Source: Vibrio cortegadensis
Lineage (GTDB): Bacteria; Pseudomonadota; Gammaproteobacteria; Enterobacterales; Vibrionaceae
Assembly: GCF_024347395.1 (NCBI RefSeq)
Contig: NZ_AP025472.1
Coordinates: 2,666,001 to 2,730,000 of the forward strand
Direction: 5' to 3'
Length of the DNA: 64,000 nucleotides
Shown here: positions 52,948 through 61,490 of the stretch, piece by piece
Numbering within the stretch: the stretch's first letter is position 1
Layout: each line of letters starts with the position of its first letter
Program-made: the position numbers and the translations under genes
Notes under the pieces: generated by a model
The model's input: the letters and a program-made list of their open reading frames with translations, nothing else
What the model was told of the DNA's origin: nothing
Database searches by the model: none

Positions 52948-53919
52948 ATGGATTTTAAAGCTATCCAAACGCTTACTGCCGATGATATGGCAAAAGTGAA
53001 TGAAACAATTCAAGCTCAACTCAATTCTGATGTAAGTTTAATCAACCAATTAGGCTTTTATATTGTGAGTGGCGGTGGCAAACGCCTACGCCCACTGCTT
53101 GCGATACTATCGGCAAAAGCCTTGGGATATCAGGGAGAAGCGCACACGACAGCGGCCGCATTTATTGAATTCATCCATACAGCAACCTTGCTGCATGACG
53201 ATGTTGTTGATGAGTCAGACATGCGACGTGGCAAAGCAACCGCTAATGCCGCCTTTGGTAATGCTGCTAGTGTTTTAGTCGGTGACTTCATCTATACCCG
53301 TTCATTCCAGATGATGACAGGGCTAGGATCACTAAAGATCCTTGGACTCATGAGTGAAGCGGTGAATGTCATTGCGGAAGGGGAAGTTCTGCAATTAATG
53401 AACTGTAACGATCCCAATACCACTGAAGAGAGTTACATGCAGGTTATCTACTCTAAAACCGCGCGCCTCTTTGAAGCCGCGACTCAGATTGGGGCCATTT
53501 TGACTGATTCTTCTACTGAAATTGAAGTCGCCTTGCAAAACTACGGTAAATACCTAGGCACTGCATTCCAACTGATTGACGATGTGATGGATTACACCTC
53601 TGATGGCGAAGATATGGGAAAAAATGTGGGGGATGACCTTGCAGAAGGCAAACCTACTCTTCCTTTGCTTTACGCAATGCGCCACGGAAACCCAGAGCAA
53701 GCTGAAATGATTAAAGAAGCTATCGAGCAATCCAATGGCATAGATAAGCTAGATGCAATTCTAGAAACAATGAAGCAAACCGGCGCTTTGGAATACACCA
53801 CTGATAAAGCACATGAAGAAGCAGACAAAGCGATTCTTGAACTCTCGATTCTACCTGAGTCTGAATATAAGCAGGCGTTAATTACCCTTGCTCATTTAGC
53901 CGTGAATCGAACCAAGTAA
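52948..53919 (+). CDS. ispB: octaprenyl diphosphate synthase
   Basis: 323 residues of the trans-prenyltransferase family. It makes the octaprenyl side chain of ubiquinone and menaquinone. The first Asp-rich motif is LLHDDVVDESDMRRGK and the second AFQLIDDVMDYTSDGEDMGKNVGDDLAEGKPTLPL. GGGKRLRPLLAILSA is the early signature. It is divergent from rplU and convergent with mdh. Confidence 0.97.
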   Translation: MDFKAIQTLTADDMAKVNETIQAQLNSDVSLINQLGFYIVSGGGKRLRPLLAILSAKALGYQGEAHTTAAAFIEFIHTATLLHDDVVDESDMRRGKATANAAFGNAASVLVGDFIYTRSFQMMTGLGSLKILGLMSEAVNVIAEGEVLQLMNCNDPNTTEESYMQVIYSKTARLFEAATQIGAILTDSSTEIEVALQNYGKYLGTAFQLIDDVMDYTSDGEDMGKNVGDDLAEGKPTLPLLYAMRHGNPEQAEMIKEAIEQSNGIDKLDAILETMKQTGALEYTTDKAHEEADKAILELSILPESEYKQALITLAHLAVNRTK

Positions 53920-53966
53920 GTTCAGTTAAGAGGCGTAACCAAACGCTCCTTTGTCATTCGAAATAC

Positions 53967-54015
53967 AAAAAAGCCTATATGACCTCTCACCAGTGAGGTC
54001 ATATAGGCTTTTTTA
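53967..54015. terminator. strong bidirectional terminator between ispB and mdh
   Basis: AAAAAAGCCTATATGACCTC and its perfect complement form a 20-bp stem with an 8-nt loop, with A and T runs at either side. It is the strongest hairpin in the window. Confidence 0.95.
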
Positions 54016-54033
54016 TTTTTAGCGTACACAAAA

Positions 54034-54059
54034 TAAAAAAGCCGACCATAGGCCGACTT
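54034..54059 (-). terminator. mdh terminator
   Basis: On the reverse strand AGTCGGCC-TAT-GGTCGGCT pairs with two G-U pairs and is followed by TTTTTATTTT, about 45 nt past the mdh stop. Confidence 0.8.
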
Positions 54060-54103
54060 CAATTCAATAACTGCCTTCCAATATAGAAAGCTATCTTTTA
54101 GTG

Positions 54104-55039
54104 CTATTTAGCGAATTCAACACCCGTCGTAATGTCACCATTTAACGTTTCTAGCATGCCGTCTAGTGCTGCTTTTTCAAACTCACTCAGCTCACCGTAG
54201 CTTAAGATTGCTTCTGCACCCTCTTTACCTAGCTTAACGGGCTGTGCGAAGAATGGAGCATGTTCGCCTTCACCTTCAACATAAGCGCACTCGATGACAT
54301 TCTCTTCACCTTGCAAGCCTTTGACAAGAGCAAGACCAAAACGACAAGCCGCTTGTCCCATTGAAAGTGTCGCACTACCACCGCCCGCTTTAGCTTCCAC
54401 AACTTCAGTACCCGCATTCTGGATACGTTTTGTCAGTGCAGCCACTTCTTCATCGCTAAATTCCACACCTTCTACTTGAGAAAGAAGAGGAAGGATCGTT
54501 ACGCCAGAGTGGCCACCGATAACAGGAACACGAACATCGCCTGGATCTTTATCTTTCAGTGCTGCAACAAAAGTTTCTGAACGGATCACATCAAGAGTCG
54601 TGATACCAAATAAACGGCGCTTATCATAAACACCCGCTTTTTTAAGCACTTCAGCGGCAATAGGCACCGTAGTGTTTACAGGGTTTGTGATGATACCAAC
54701 ACAAGCTTTTGGACAAACTTGTGCAATTTTTTCAGTCAGAGACTTAACGATACCGGCATTGACATTAAAAAGATCCGCACGATCCATCCCAGGTTTACGA
54801 GCGATACCAGCAGAGATCAATACAACATCAGCCCCTTCAAGAGCAGGAGTTGGATCTTCGCCAGCATAACCTTTGATCGATACAGGAGTTGGAATATGAC
54901 TAAGATCAGCAGCAACACCAGGTGTAACCGGAGCGATATCGTAAAGGGCTAGATCTGAACCAGCAGGAAGACGGTTCTTAAGTAGTAGGGCTAGAGCTTG
55001 ACCGATGCCACCAGCGGCACCAATAACAGCAACTTTCAT
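54104..55039 (-). CDS. mdh: malate dehydrogenase (NAD)
   Basis: 311 residues. It interconverts malate and oxaloacetate in the TCA cycle. MKVAVIGAAGGIGQALALLL is the NAD-binding loop. Substrate arginines are in AGIARKPGMDRADLFN, the catalytic dyad is Asp in TTLDVIRSETF and His in VIGGHSGVTILP. The form is the enteric/mitochondrial-like Mdh. It is divergent from argR, the usual gammaproteobacterial neighbour. Confidence 0.98.
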   Translation of the reverse strand: MKVAVIGAAGGIGQALALLLKNRLPAGSDLALYDIAPVTPGVAADLSHIPTPVSIKGYAGEDPTPALEGADVVLISAGIARKPGMDRADLFNVNAGIVKSLTEKIAQVCPKACVGIITNPVNTTVPIAAEVLKKAGVYDKRRLFGITTLDVIRSETFVAALKDKDPGDVRVPVIGGHSGVTILPLLSQVEGVEFSDEEVAALTKRIQNAGTEVVEAKAGGGSATLSMGQAACRFGLALVKGLQGEENVIECAYVEGEGEHAPFFAQPVKLGKEGAEAILSYGELSEFEKAALDGMLETLNGDITTGVEFAK

Positions 55040-55395
55040 TATAGTTCTCCTTGAGAATGGATCTCTTATAAATATATTTGTAGGTTTTTTGTATATTGGA
55101 TGAATAGAAAATTATAGTAATCACATACTGATTACAATCAATTAACTTCAGCTTTGCGACCTCGCTCAAACCAATATATAGGCAATAAAAACGTGCTACA
55201 CAGAAGAACGGGATTATGAACTTAAATTAATAATCTCACAACGGAATACCACCGAACGGAAAGAAGCATTTTATAAAGGTTTTACAGTGATATTAATAAC
55301 AGATTTCAGGGATAGTTTGGTTAATCCCTCATATCTATGTCAGAATGCGCGGCTGTGGATATATGTGTTTTCTCAGCGGGATATAAGACAGAACT
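55040..55395. promoter_or_regulatory. mdh-argR divergent intergenic region
   Basis: 356 AT-rich bp that must hold both promoters. TGAATAGAAAATTA (near 55101) and TGAACTTAAATTAA (near 55217) resemble ARG boxes but each has mismatches in one half, so ArgR autoregulation is possible but unproved. AGGGAT/ATCCCT (55308-55329) forms a small inverted repeat. No ORF or RNA gene is supported. Confidence 0.35.
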
Positions 55396-55866
55396 ATGCG
55401 CAATACAGAAAAACAAGATAACTTAGTTCGAGCTTTCAAAGCCTTACTAAAAGAAGAGAAATTTGGCTCACAAGGTGAGATCGTAGACGCTCTAAAACAT
55501 GAAGGTTTTGAGAGTATCAACCAATCGAAAGTATCTCGGATGCTTACCAAGTTTGGAGCAGTTCGTACACGCAATGCCAAAATGGAAATGGTGTACTGCT
55601 TACCTGCTGAGTTGGGTGTCCCTACGGTATCAAGCTCCTTACGTGAACTTGTTCTCGATATTGATCATAACAATGCGATTGTTGTTATTCATACTGGGCC
55701 TGGTGCAGCTCAACTTATCGCACGCTTACTTGATTCTTTAGGTAAGTCAGAAGGCATTTTAGGTGTAGTAGCTGGAGATGATACTATTTTCATTACTCCA
55801 ACTCTCAACGTTACCACTGAGCAATTATTCGACTCAGTATGCGATCTGTTTGATTACGCAGGCTAA
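55396..55866 (+). CDS. argR: arginine repressor
   Basis: 156 residues. N-terminal winged helix (residues ~10-70) with GSQGEIVDALKHEGFESINQSKVSRMLTKFGAVRTRN. The C-terminal hexamerisation and L-arginine-binding domain contains VVIHTGPGAAQLIARLLD and GVVAGDDTIFITP, with paired Asp for arginine. It represses arginine biosynthesis and related genes. The start MRNTEKQDNLVRAFKALLKEEK agrees with the family. Confidence 0.98.
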   Translation: MRNTEKQDNLVRAFKALLKEEKFGSQGEIVDALKHEGFESINQSKVSRMLTKFGAVRTRNAKMEMVYCLPAELGVPTVSSSLRELVLDIDHNNAIVVIHTGPGAAQLIARLLDSLGKSEGILGVVAGDDTIFITPTLNVTTEQLFDSVCDLFDYAG

Positions 55867-55882
55867 CTATTTGATTCTTATA

Positions 55883-55915
55883 TAGGTCACTGTGAGACTC
55901 TTTCGCTGTGACCTA
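55883..55915 (+). terminator. hairpin after argR
   Basis: TAGGTCAC and GTGACCTA form an 8-bp perfect stem with a 17-nt loop, 17 nt past the stop. There is no T tract, so it is only a probable terminator. Confidence 0.5.
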
Positions 55916-56190
55916 GCTCACATCTTACGTTATTCATCTCCTAGTCTCATGCTAAATTCAAGTTATTGATTTTCATCGAATTTCAACATCGCATTTCTGC
56001 TATTTTCTTGTTATACACTTAGACTATTTAGCTATAACTTTTAACATTCTTGTAATTATCTACCAATTTTTTGCTATTATTCAGCCTCTTTTTCAACCGA
56101 TGGATTGAAAAAGGTGCCGTTTTTAGATAGGAAACTCCAGAAGCAGCTACACTTGTTTCAGGACTAACAATGAATAAGGAAGGAAAATTC
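55916..56190 (+). promoter_or_regulatory. leader region of the TAXI TRAP operon
   Basis: 275 bp without a gene. CTTTTTCAA (56088-56096) and TTGAAAAAG (56105-56113) form a perfect 9-bp hairpin about 75 nt before the start. Its sequence context is AT-rich. It may lie in the 5' UTR or be an operator. Confidence 0.4.
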
Positions 56191-57159
56191 ATGGCATTTA
56201 ACAAACTTGTTAAAGTCAGCGCTATTGCAGCTGCAGTAATTGGTGCTGGTGCAGTTAACGCACAAGAGTTCATCACAATTGGTACAGGTTCAGTAACTGG
56301 TGTTTACTACCCTACTGGCGGTGCTATTTGTAAATTAGTGAACAAAGGTCGTAAAGAGCACAACATTCGTTGTTCAGTAGAATCTACTGGTGGCTCAATT
56401 TACAACGTTAACACTATGCGTGCGGGTGAGCTTGATTTTGGTGTTGTTCAGTCTGACTGGCAGTTCCACGGCTACAACGGTACAAGTAAATTTGCAGAAC
56501 AAGGTCCGTACAAAAAACTGCGTGCAATGTTCTCTCTTCACACAGAACCATTCAACATCATTGCTCGTTCAGATGCTGGTATCGAAGGCGTTGCTGATCT
56601 AAAAGGCAAGCGTGTAAACATCGGTAACCCAGGTTCTGGTGATCGCGCAACAATGGGCGTTGTCATGGATGCGATGGGCTGGACAAACGACAGCTTCAAA
56701 CTAGCGTCTGAACTTAAAGGTTCTGAGCGTTCACAAGCTTTATGTGATAATAAAATTGACGCATTCATCTACATGGTTGGCCACCCGAACGGATCAATCA
56801 AAGAAGCAACAACATCTTGTGATGCGAAGCTAGTTCCAGCTACGGGTCCTCAAATTGACAAGATTGTTGCTGACAACCCTTACTACGCCTACAGCAATGT
56901 ACCTGCAGGTATGTATCGCGGTACAGAAGGTGACGTAAACAGTTTTGGTGTTGCCGCTACGATGGTAACAACGACGGACGTTCCTGATGAAGTTGCTTAC
57001 AATGTTGCAAAAGCAGTATTTGAAAACTTTAGCACTTTCAAACGCCTTCACCCTGCGTTTGCAAACCTGAAGAAAGAAGATATGGTTAAAGCGGGTCTAT
57101 CTATCCCTCTTCACCCAGGTGCCGTTAAATACTACAAAGAAGTCGGTCTTTTGAAATAA
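56191..57159 (+). CDS. TAXI-family TRAP transporter solute-binding protein
   Basis: About 322 residues starting MAFNKLVKVSAIAA; GGAAGG lies 8 nt upstream, better than the ATG at 56170. A signal peptide ends near AVNA. TAXI signatures are EFITIGTGSVTGVYYPTGGAICKLVNKGRK and MRAGELDFGVVQSDWQFHGYNG, followed by GSGDRATMGVVMDAMGW. TAXI proteins capture organic acids or amino acids in the periplasm; the ligand here is unproved, though placement beside mdh/argR invites dicarboxylate or glutamate hypotheses. The fused TRAP permease follows. Confidence 0.95.
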   Translation: MAFNKLVKVSAIAAAVIGAGAVNAQEFITIGTGSVTGVYYPTGGAICKLVNKGRKEHNIRCSVESTGGSIYNVNTMRAGELDFGVVQSDWQFHGYNGTSKFAEQGPYKKLRAMFSLHTEPFNIIARSDAGIEGVADLKGKRVNIGNPGSGDRATMGVVMDAMGWTNDSFKLASELKGSERSQALCDNKIDAFIYMVGHPNGSIKEATTSCDAKLVPATGPQIDKIVADNPYYAYSNVPAGMYRGTEGDVNSFGVAATMVTTTDVPDEVAYNVAKAVFENFSTFKRLHPAFANLKKEDMVKAGLSIPLHPGAVKYYKEVGLLK

Positions 57160-57182
57160 TTGTTTCAAACTATTGTCTAATA

Positions 57183-57205
57183 TAAGGAGGCTCCAGCCTC
57201 CTTAT
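57183..57205 (+). terminator. intercistronic hairpin after the TAXI gene
   Basis: AAGGAGGCT and AGCCTCCTT form a 9-bp stem with a 2-nt loop, followed by ATTTG. It may reduce permease expression relative to the abundant binding protein. Confidence 0.65.
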
Positions 57206-57443
57206 TTGTTTACTCCGCATGATGAATGCTGAGATGTTTTTGCCAATTCAATCCCAATTACTATAACGGCAAAACATAACCACTTTTGGTTTTCTAAATT
57301 TGAAAAACCAACCTTCGTAATAACCCAAGACAAGTCGATACTCAGAGCAAGTTTTCATCTATTTACTACACTGATAGGTGCTCAATAGAACTCTAAGTCG
57401 AAGAACGATGAGTCTAGACCATCAAGAAATAAGGATAAAGTAC

Positions 57444-60023
57444 ATGACGCAGACAAACACACCGTCTCCAGATGTGCAAGAAATGGTGGCCCAATCCGAC
57501 ACCGGAGCGCGTAATCCGAGCGGTCTTTCTGGGAGAATTTTATGGTTTGTACCACTCTGTTGGTCGCTATTCCAACTTTGGTACGCATCGCCACTGCCAT
57601 TTATTTTTGATTTTGCCGTGCTTAATGACACTCAAGCACGCTCGATCCATCTCACTTTTGCTATTTTCTTGGCGTTCACCGCCTACCCTGCAATGAAAAA
57701 TTCACCGCGAGATAGCATTCCCGCGGTCGATTGGTTACTAGCCCTAGCAGGTAGTTTTTCAGCGGCTTATATCTATCTTTTTTATAGCGAATTAGCCGAC
57801 CGTTCAGGCGCACCGACGACTTTTGATATCGTTGCTGCCGTTACAGGAATGGTTCTACTTTTAGAAGCAACTCGTCGAGCTTTAGGTCCGCCGTTAATGG
57901 TGGTAGCAGCTGTATTCCTACTGTACACATTTGGCGGCCCTCACATGCCAGATGTTATCGCTCATAAAGGGGCAAGCTTGAATAAAGCAATGTCTCACCT
58001 ATGGCTAACCACTGAAGGTGTATTTGGCGTAGCGCTAGGTGTTTCAACCTCTTTTGTATTCCTATTCGTTCTTTTTGGCGCGATGCTAGAGCGAGCGGGT
58101 GCAGGTGCATACTTCATTAAAGTGGCCTTCTCACTGCTTGGTCATATGCGTGGCGGACCAGCAAAAGCGGCCGTTGTCGCTTCTGGTTTATCCGGTCTTG
58201 TTTCTGGATCTTCAATTGCAAACGTAGTCACCACTGGTACGTTTACGATCCCATTAATGAAACGTGTCGGGTTTTCTGGCGAAAAAGCGGGAGCAGTTGA
58301 AGTTGCCGCATCCACAAACGGGCAATTAACACCACCAATCATGGGTGCAGCAGCATTCTTAATGGTGGAATACGTGGGTATTTCTTACGTAGAAGTGATC
58401 AAAGCAGCTCTACTTCCAGCACTAATTTCTTACATTGCGCTTATCTACATTGTTCACTTAGAAGCCTGTAAAGCCGGCATGACCGGGTTACCTCGTCGCC
58501 ACACACCAACAATTATCCAAAGCTTGCTCTCTTTCACCGGAACCATCCTTGGTTTATGTGTAATAAGTGCTGCGGTTTACTACGGCGTCGGTTGGACGAA
58601 AGATGTATTTGGCGCGGCAGCAACCCCGATTGTGACCGTTGCTTTATTACTCTCGTATGTGGCTCTGATCCGCGTATCCGCAAAGTATGCAGCGGAAGGT
58701 GGCATGGATATTAATGCTGAGCTAACTGAAGTACCCGATCCCGGCCCAACTGTGAAATCTGGTTTGCACTTTCTGTTACCTATTGTTGTTCTAGTCTGGT
58801 GTTTAACCGTTGAGCGTTTTTCTCCTGGGTTATCTGCATTCTGGGCAACCGTGTTCATGATTTTCATCTTGATCACTCAACGTCCATTAATTGCTCTGAT
58901 GTCTAAAACGGGTGATATCAATGAGCAAGTAAAAGCCGGATTCATCGATCTACTCGAAAGCTTAGTCTCTGGTGCTCGTAATATGATCGGTATTGGTGTC
59001 GCAACTGCCGCTGCGGGTACGGTTGTCGGTGTTGTAACGCTGACTGGTATCGGCTTAGTCATGACCGACTTTGTTGAGTTCATCTCTGGCGGAAGCATCA
59101 TTTTAATGCTGCTATTTACTGCGGTTATTAGCTTAGTGCTGGGCATGGGGTTGCCTACCACGGCAAACTACATCGTTGTGTCTACTTTGATGGCGCCAGT
59201 AATTGTGACTTTAGGTGCCGCTCACGGGCTGATCATTCCACTCATTGCGGTCCACCTATTTGTGTTCTATTTCGGGATATTAGCCGATGATACGCCACCT
59301 GTAGGTTTAGCTGCGTTCGCGGCTGCTGCGATTGCAAAATCAGACCCAATTCGAACCGGTATTCAAGGTTTTACCTACGATATTAGAACGGCCATTCTTC
59401 CATTTATGTTCGTGTTTAATACACAACTCCTCTTAATGGGCATTGATACATGGTGGCATTTAGCGTTAACCATCTTCTCATCTGTCGTTGCAATGCTCAT
59501 CTTCTCTGCGGCAACGCAAGGTTGGTGGTTTACACGTAATAAATGGTGGGAAACCGTCCTATTATTAGCACTAACGTTCACCTTCTTCCGCCCAGGTTTT
59601 TGGTGGGACATGGTTTACCCTGCAAAAGTTCTTTCGCCAGGAGTTGAGATAGCTCAAATTACTGAAAAACTAAATGTAGGACAATCACTTGAGCTGAGAG
59701 TTGCTGGTGAAAACCTTGAAGGCGACTACTCTGAGAAAACGGTTCGCCTACCATTTGATGATTACGCGGTAAGCGCAGAAGAGCGAATTTCGTCCATGGG
59801 CCTAATGCTAAATCAGGTTGATGGCAAAATGATTGTTGATATGGTTGAGTTTGGTAGCCCTGCGGAGTCTTCTGGTATTGATTTCGATTGGGAGATTAAA
59901 TCCATTATTCAAGATGCAGATAGACCGATGAAAGAGTGGGTTTTTGTTCCAGCCCTACTTCTTCTTATTGGACTAGGCTTAAACCAACGTAGACGCGCTC
60001 GTAAGGATGAACTAAGCGCTTAA
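57444..60023 (+). CDS. TRAP transporter permease, fused 4TM-12TM, with C-terminal DUF3394-like region
   Basis: About 859 residues from MTQTNTPSPDVQE; AAGGATAAAG precedes this ATG, and the upstream in-frame start at 57378 lacks support. The N-terminal part corresponds to the DctQ-like small subunit. The large part is DctM-like, with FLFVLFGAMLERAGAG, SGLVSGSSIANVVTTGTFTIPLMKRVGF, STNGQLTPPIMGAAAFLMVEYVG and LGMGLPTTANYIVVSTLMAPV. After residue ~720 a soluble region with PDZ-like MVEFGSPAESSGIDFDWEI is followed by a last TM helix. It imports the TAXI ligand driven by sodium, if like other TRAP systems. Confidence 0.95.
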   Translation: MTQTNTPSPDVQEMVAQSDTGARNPSGLSGRILWFVPLCWSLFQLWYASPLPFIFDFAVLNDTQARSIHLTFAIFLAFTAYPAMKNSPRDSIPAVDWLLALAGSFSAAYIYLFYSELADRSGAPTTFDIVAAVTGMVLLLEATRRALGPPLMVVAAVFLLYTFGGPHMPDVIAHKGASLNKAMSHLWLTTEGVFGVALGVSTSFVFLFVLFGAMLERAGAGAYFIKVAFSLLGHMRGGPAKAAVVASGLSGLVSGSSIANVVTTGTFTIPLMKRVGFSGEKAGAVEVAASTNGQLTPPIMGAAAFLMVEYVGISYVEVIKAALLPALISYIALIYIVHLEACKAGMTGLPRRHTPTIIQSLLSFTGTILGLCVISAAVYYGVGWTKDVFGAAATPIVTVALLLSYVALIRVSAKYAAEGGMDINAELTEVPDPGPTVKSGLHFLLPIVVLVWCLTVERFSPGLSAFWATVFMIFILITQRPLIALMSKTGDINEQVKAGFIDLLESLVSGARNMIGIGVATAAAGTVVGVVTLTGIGLVMTDFVEFISGGSIILMLLFTAVISLVLGMGLPTTANYIVVSTLMAPVIVTLGAAHGLIIPLIAVHLFVFYFGILADDTPPVGLAAFAAAAIAKSDPIRTGIQGFTYDIRTAILPFMFVFNTQLLLMGIDTWWHLALTIFSSVVAMLIFSAATQGWWFTRNKWWETVLLLALTFTFFRPGFWWDMVYPAKVLSPGVEIAQITEKLNVGQSLELRVAGENLEGDYSEKTVRLPFDDYAVSAEERISSMGLMLNQVDGKMIVDMVEFGSPAESSGIDFDWEIKSIIQDADRPMKEWVFVPALLLLIGLGLNQRRRARKDELSA

Positions 60024-60116
60024 TAGAGAAAGTGGTACTATCGGCTTTCTTACTGGAAAGGATATTGGCGGCAGCTAGCGATTAGCGTTAGCTGCACAAT
60101 TTAAAGAGAATAAATA

Positions 60117-60557
60117 ATGTATAAACAAATCCTTGTTCCTGTCGATTTAAATGATAAAGGCTTTTCAGATAAAGCCGTTGAGTTAGCGGTTTGGCATGCG
60201 AAACACTCTAACGCTGAAGTTCACCTATTGAATGTTTTACCTGGCATTCATATGTCTATGGTCGCGACTTACTTCCCTAAAGATGCGGCTCACAAGATGA
60301 AGCTAGATGTTAAAAGCCAGCTGAAAGCTTTTGCTGATCAACATATCGATGATGAAGTTATCTACAAAGTTCATGTTGCTGAAGGAAAACCATACTCAAC
60401 CATCCTTGAGTATGCAGCAAAACTTGGTGCCGACTTAATCATTATGCCAAGCCATAAACGGTCAAGAATGGACAAAGTCGTACTAGGATCGGTGGCGAGT
60501 AAAGTCGTGCAAAACTCACCTATCAATGTGTTAGTGGTAAAACCGCAGAACTCGTAA
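60117..60557 (+). CDS. universal stress protein (UspA family)
   Basis: 146 residues, one Usp domain beginning MYKQILVPVDLNDKG. The ATP-loop end GSVASKVVQNSPINVLVVK is present, but the first glycines of the usual G-x2-G-x9-G(S/T) motif are replaced (SHKRSRMDKVVLGS), so nucleotide binding is uncertain. It lies 94 nt after the TRAP permease on the same strand. Usp proteins are recurrent partners of TRAP transporters (as in TeaD, which regulates TeaABC), so a role in controlling this transporter is a reasonable inference. Confidence 0.93.
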   Translation: MYKQILVPVDLNDKGFSDKAVELAVWHAKHSNAEVHLLNVLPGIHMSMVATYFPKDAAHKMKLDVKSQLKAFADQHIDDEVIYKVHVAEGKPYSTILEYAAKLGADLIIMPSHKRSRMDKVVLGSVASKVVQNSPINVLVVKPQNS

Positions 60558-60599
60558 CATGATCTCTATCGATATAAGATCGATTCAGATTTCTATAGA

Positions 60600-60630
60600 A
60601 AACGGCCATTCAATGAATGGCCGTTTTTTT
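60600..60630. terminator. bidirectional terminator between the usp gene and rluA
   Basis: AAACGGCCATTC and GAATGGCCGTTT form a 12-bp perfect stem with a 3-nt loop, followed by a T tract. The tract touches the rluA stop codon on the reverse strand. Confidence 0.9.
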
Positions 60631-61366
60631 AATTTTTAGGCAAGGTTTTGTAGTCTGGTAAGCATTCACTCGCTTCAAAGTGTTGCAGAACTTGAGGCTC
60701 AACCTCTGGATAGAAATCGCATGGCACAAACGCCGTAAACAATTTTTCGGTGGCGGGATGATAAAAACTCAGCTCACAAGCATGCAGCGCTAATCTATCA
60801 GAGAAAGTTAGCGCCTCACCTGACGAGTAAAACTCATCACCGACAATAGAGTGCCCTATTTCCATCGCATGAACACGTAATTGATGTGAACGACCAGTGA
60901 TAGGAAGTAACCTCAATAAGGTCGTTTTCTCTTCACGCTTCGCCACTTGGTAGCGCGTTTGTGATGGCTTTCCATCTTCATGACAAACCTTCTGTCTTGG
61001 TCTATTCGGCCAGTCACAGATGAGCGGAAGATCAATCTCGCCTTGTTCCTCTTCGACTAATCCCCATACACGTGCGTAATATATTTTGTGAGTTAAGCGG
61101 TATTGAAACTGTTTCTTCAATGAACGCTCAGCTTCTTTATGCATGGCGAAAAGCATTAAACCCGATGTCGACATATCGAGTCGATGCACCACCTGTATCT
61201 CTGGGTATTCAGCGACTAAACGGCTCCACATACTATCATAATGCTCAGGCGCCCTACCGGGTACGGAAAGCAATCCCGATGGCTTATTGGCGACCAGAAT
61301 ATCATTATCTTGATACACAATATCAATCCAAGGTTCGGTCGGGGGAATGTATTCAATCATCGCCAT
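60629..61366 (-). CDS. rluA: dual-specificity tRNA/23S rRNA pseudouridine synthase
   Basis: 245 residues. By homology it modifies U746 of 23S rRNA and U32 of several tRNAs. PPTEPWIDIVYQDNDILVANKPSGLLSVPGR is the RluA start, and the catalytic Asp is in VVHRLDMSTSGLMLFA near residue 65. RSHQLRVHAMEIGHSIVGDEFY is the later signature. There is no N-terminal S4 domain, consistent with RluA rather than RluC/D. It lies downstream of rapA, as in E. coli. Confidence 0.95.
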   Translation of the reverse strand: MAMIEYIPPTEPWIDIVYQDNDILVANKPSGLLSVPGRAPEHYDSMWSRLVAEYPEIQVVHRLDMSTSGLMLFAMHKEAERSLKKQFQYRLTHKIYYARVWGLVEEEQGEIDLPLICDWPNRPRQKVCHEDGKPSQTRYQVAKREEKTTLLRLLPITGRSHQLRVHAMEIGHSIVGDEFYSSGEALTFSDRLALHACELSFYHPATEKLFTAFVPCDFYPEVEPQVLQHFEASECLPDYKTLPKN

Positions 61367-61386
61367 TGTGACATCTCATTTAGTAA

Positions 61387-61424
61387 AAAAGAAAAACTCG
61401 ATTTAGTCTAAAAACTAAATCGAG
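61387..61424 (-). terminator. rapA terminator
   Basis: On the reverse strand CTCGATTTAGT and ACTAAATCGAG form an 11-bp stem with a 6-nt loop, followed by TTTTTC and TTTTTT. It lies about 70 nt past the rapA stop. Confidence 0.85.
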
Positions 61425-61490
61425 CTCTATCATGCTATCTCTTTATCAGGCTCATTGGTCGCTCAATATCACCCTCAAGAATAAACAATA

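Noticed and set aside
55040..55395. ARG boxes between mdh and argR
   Set aside because: Two TGAA-type half-sites are present but the second halves deviate from the consensus and the normal tandem 3-bp spacing is absent. I kept it as a note only.
57378..57443. Longer N-terminus for the TRAP permease
   Set aside because: The extra residues are Arg-rich and unlike a permease N-terminus, and a much better Shine-Dalgarno precedes the ATG at 57444.
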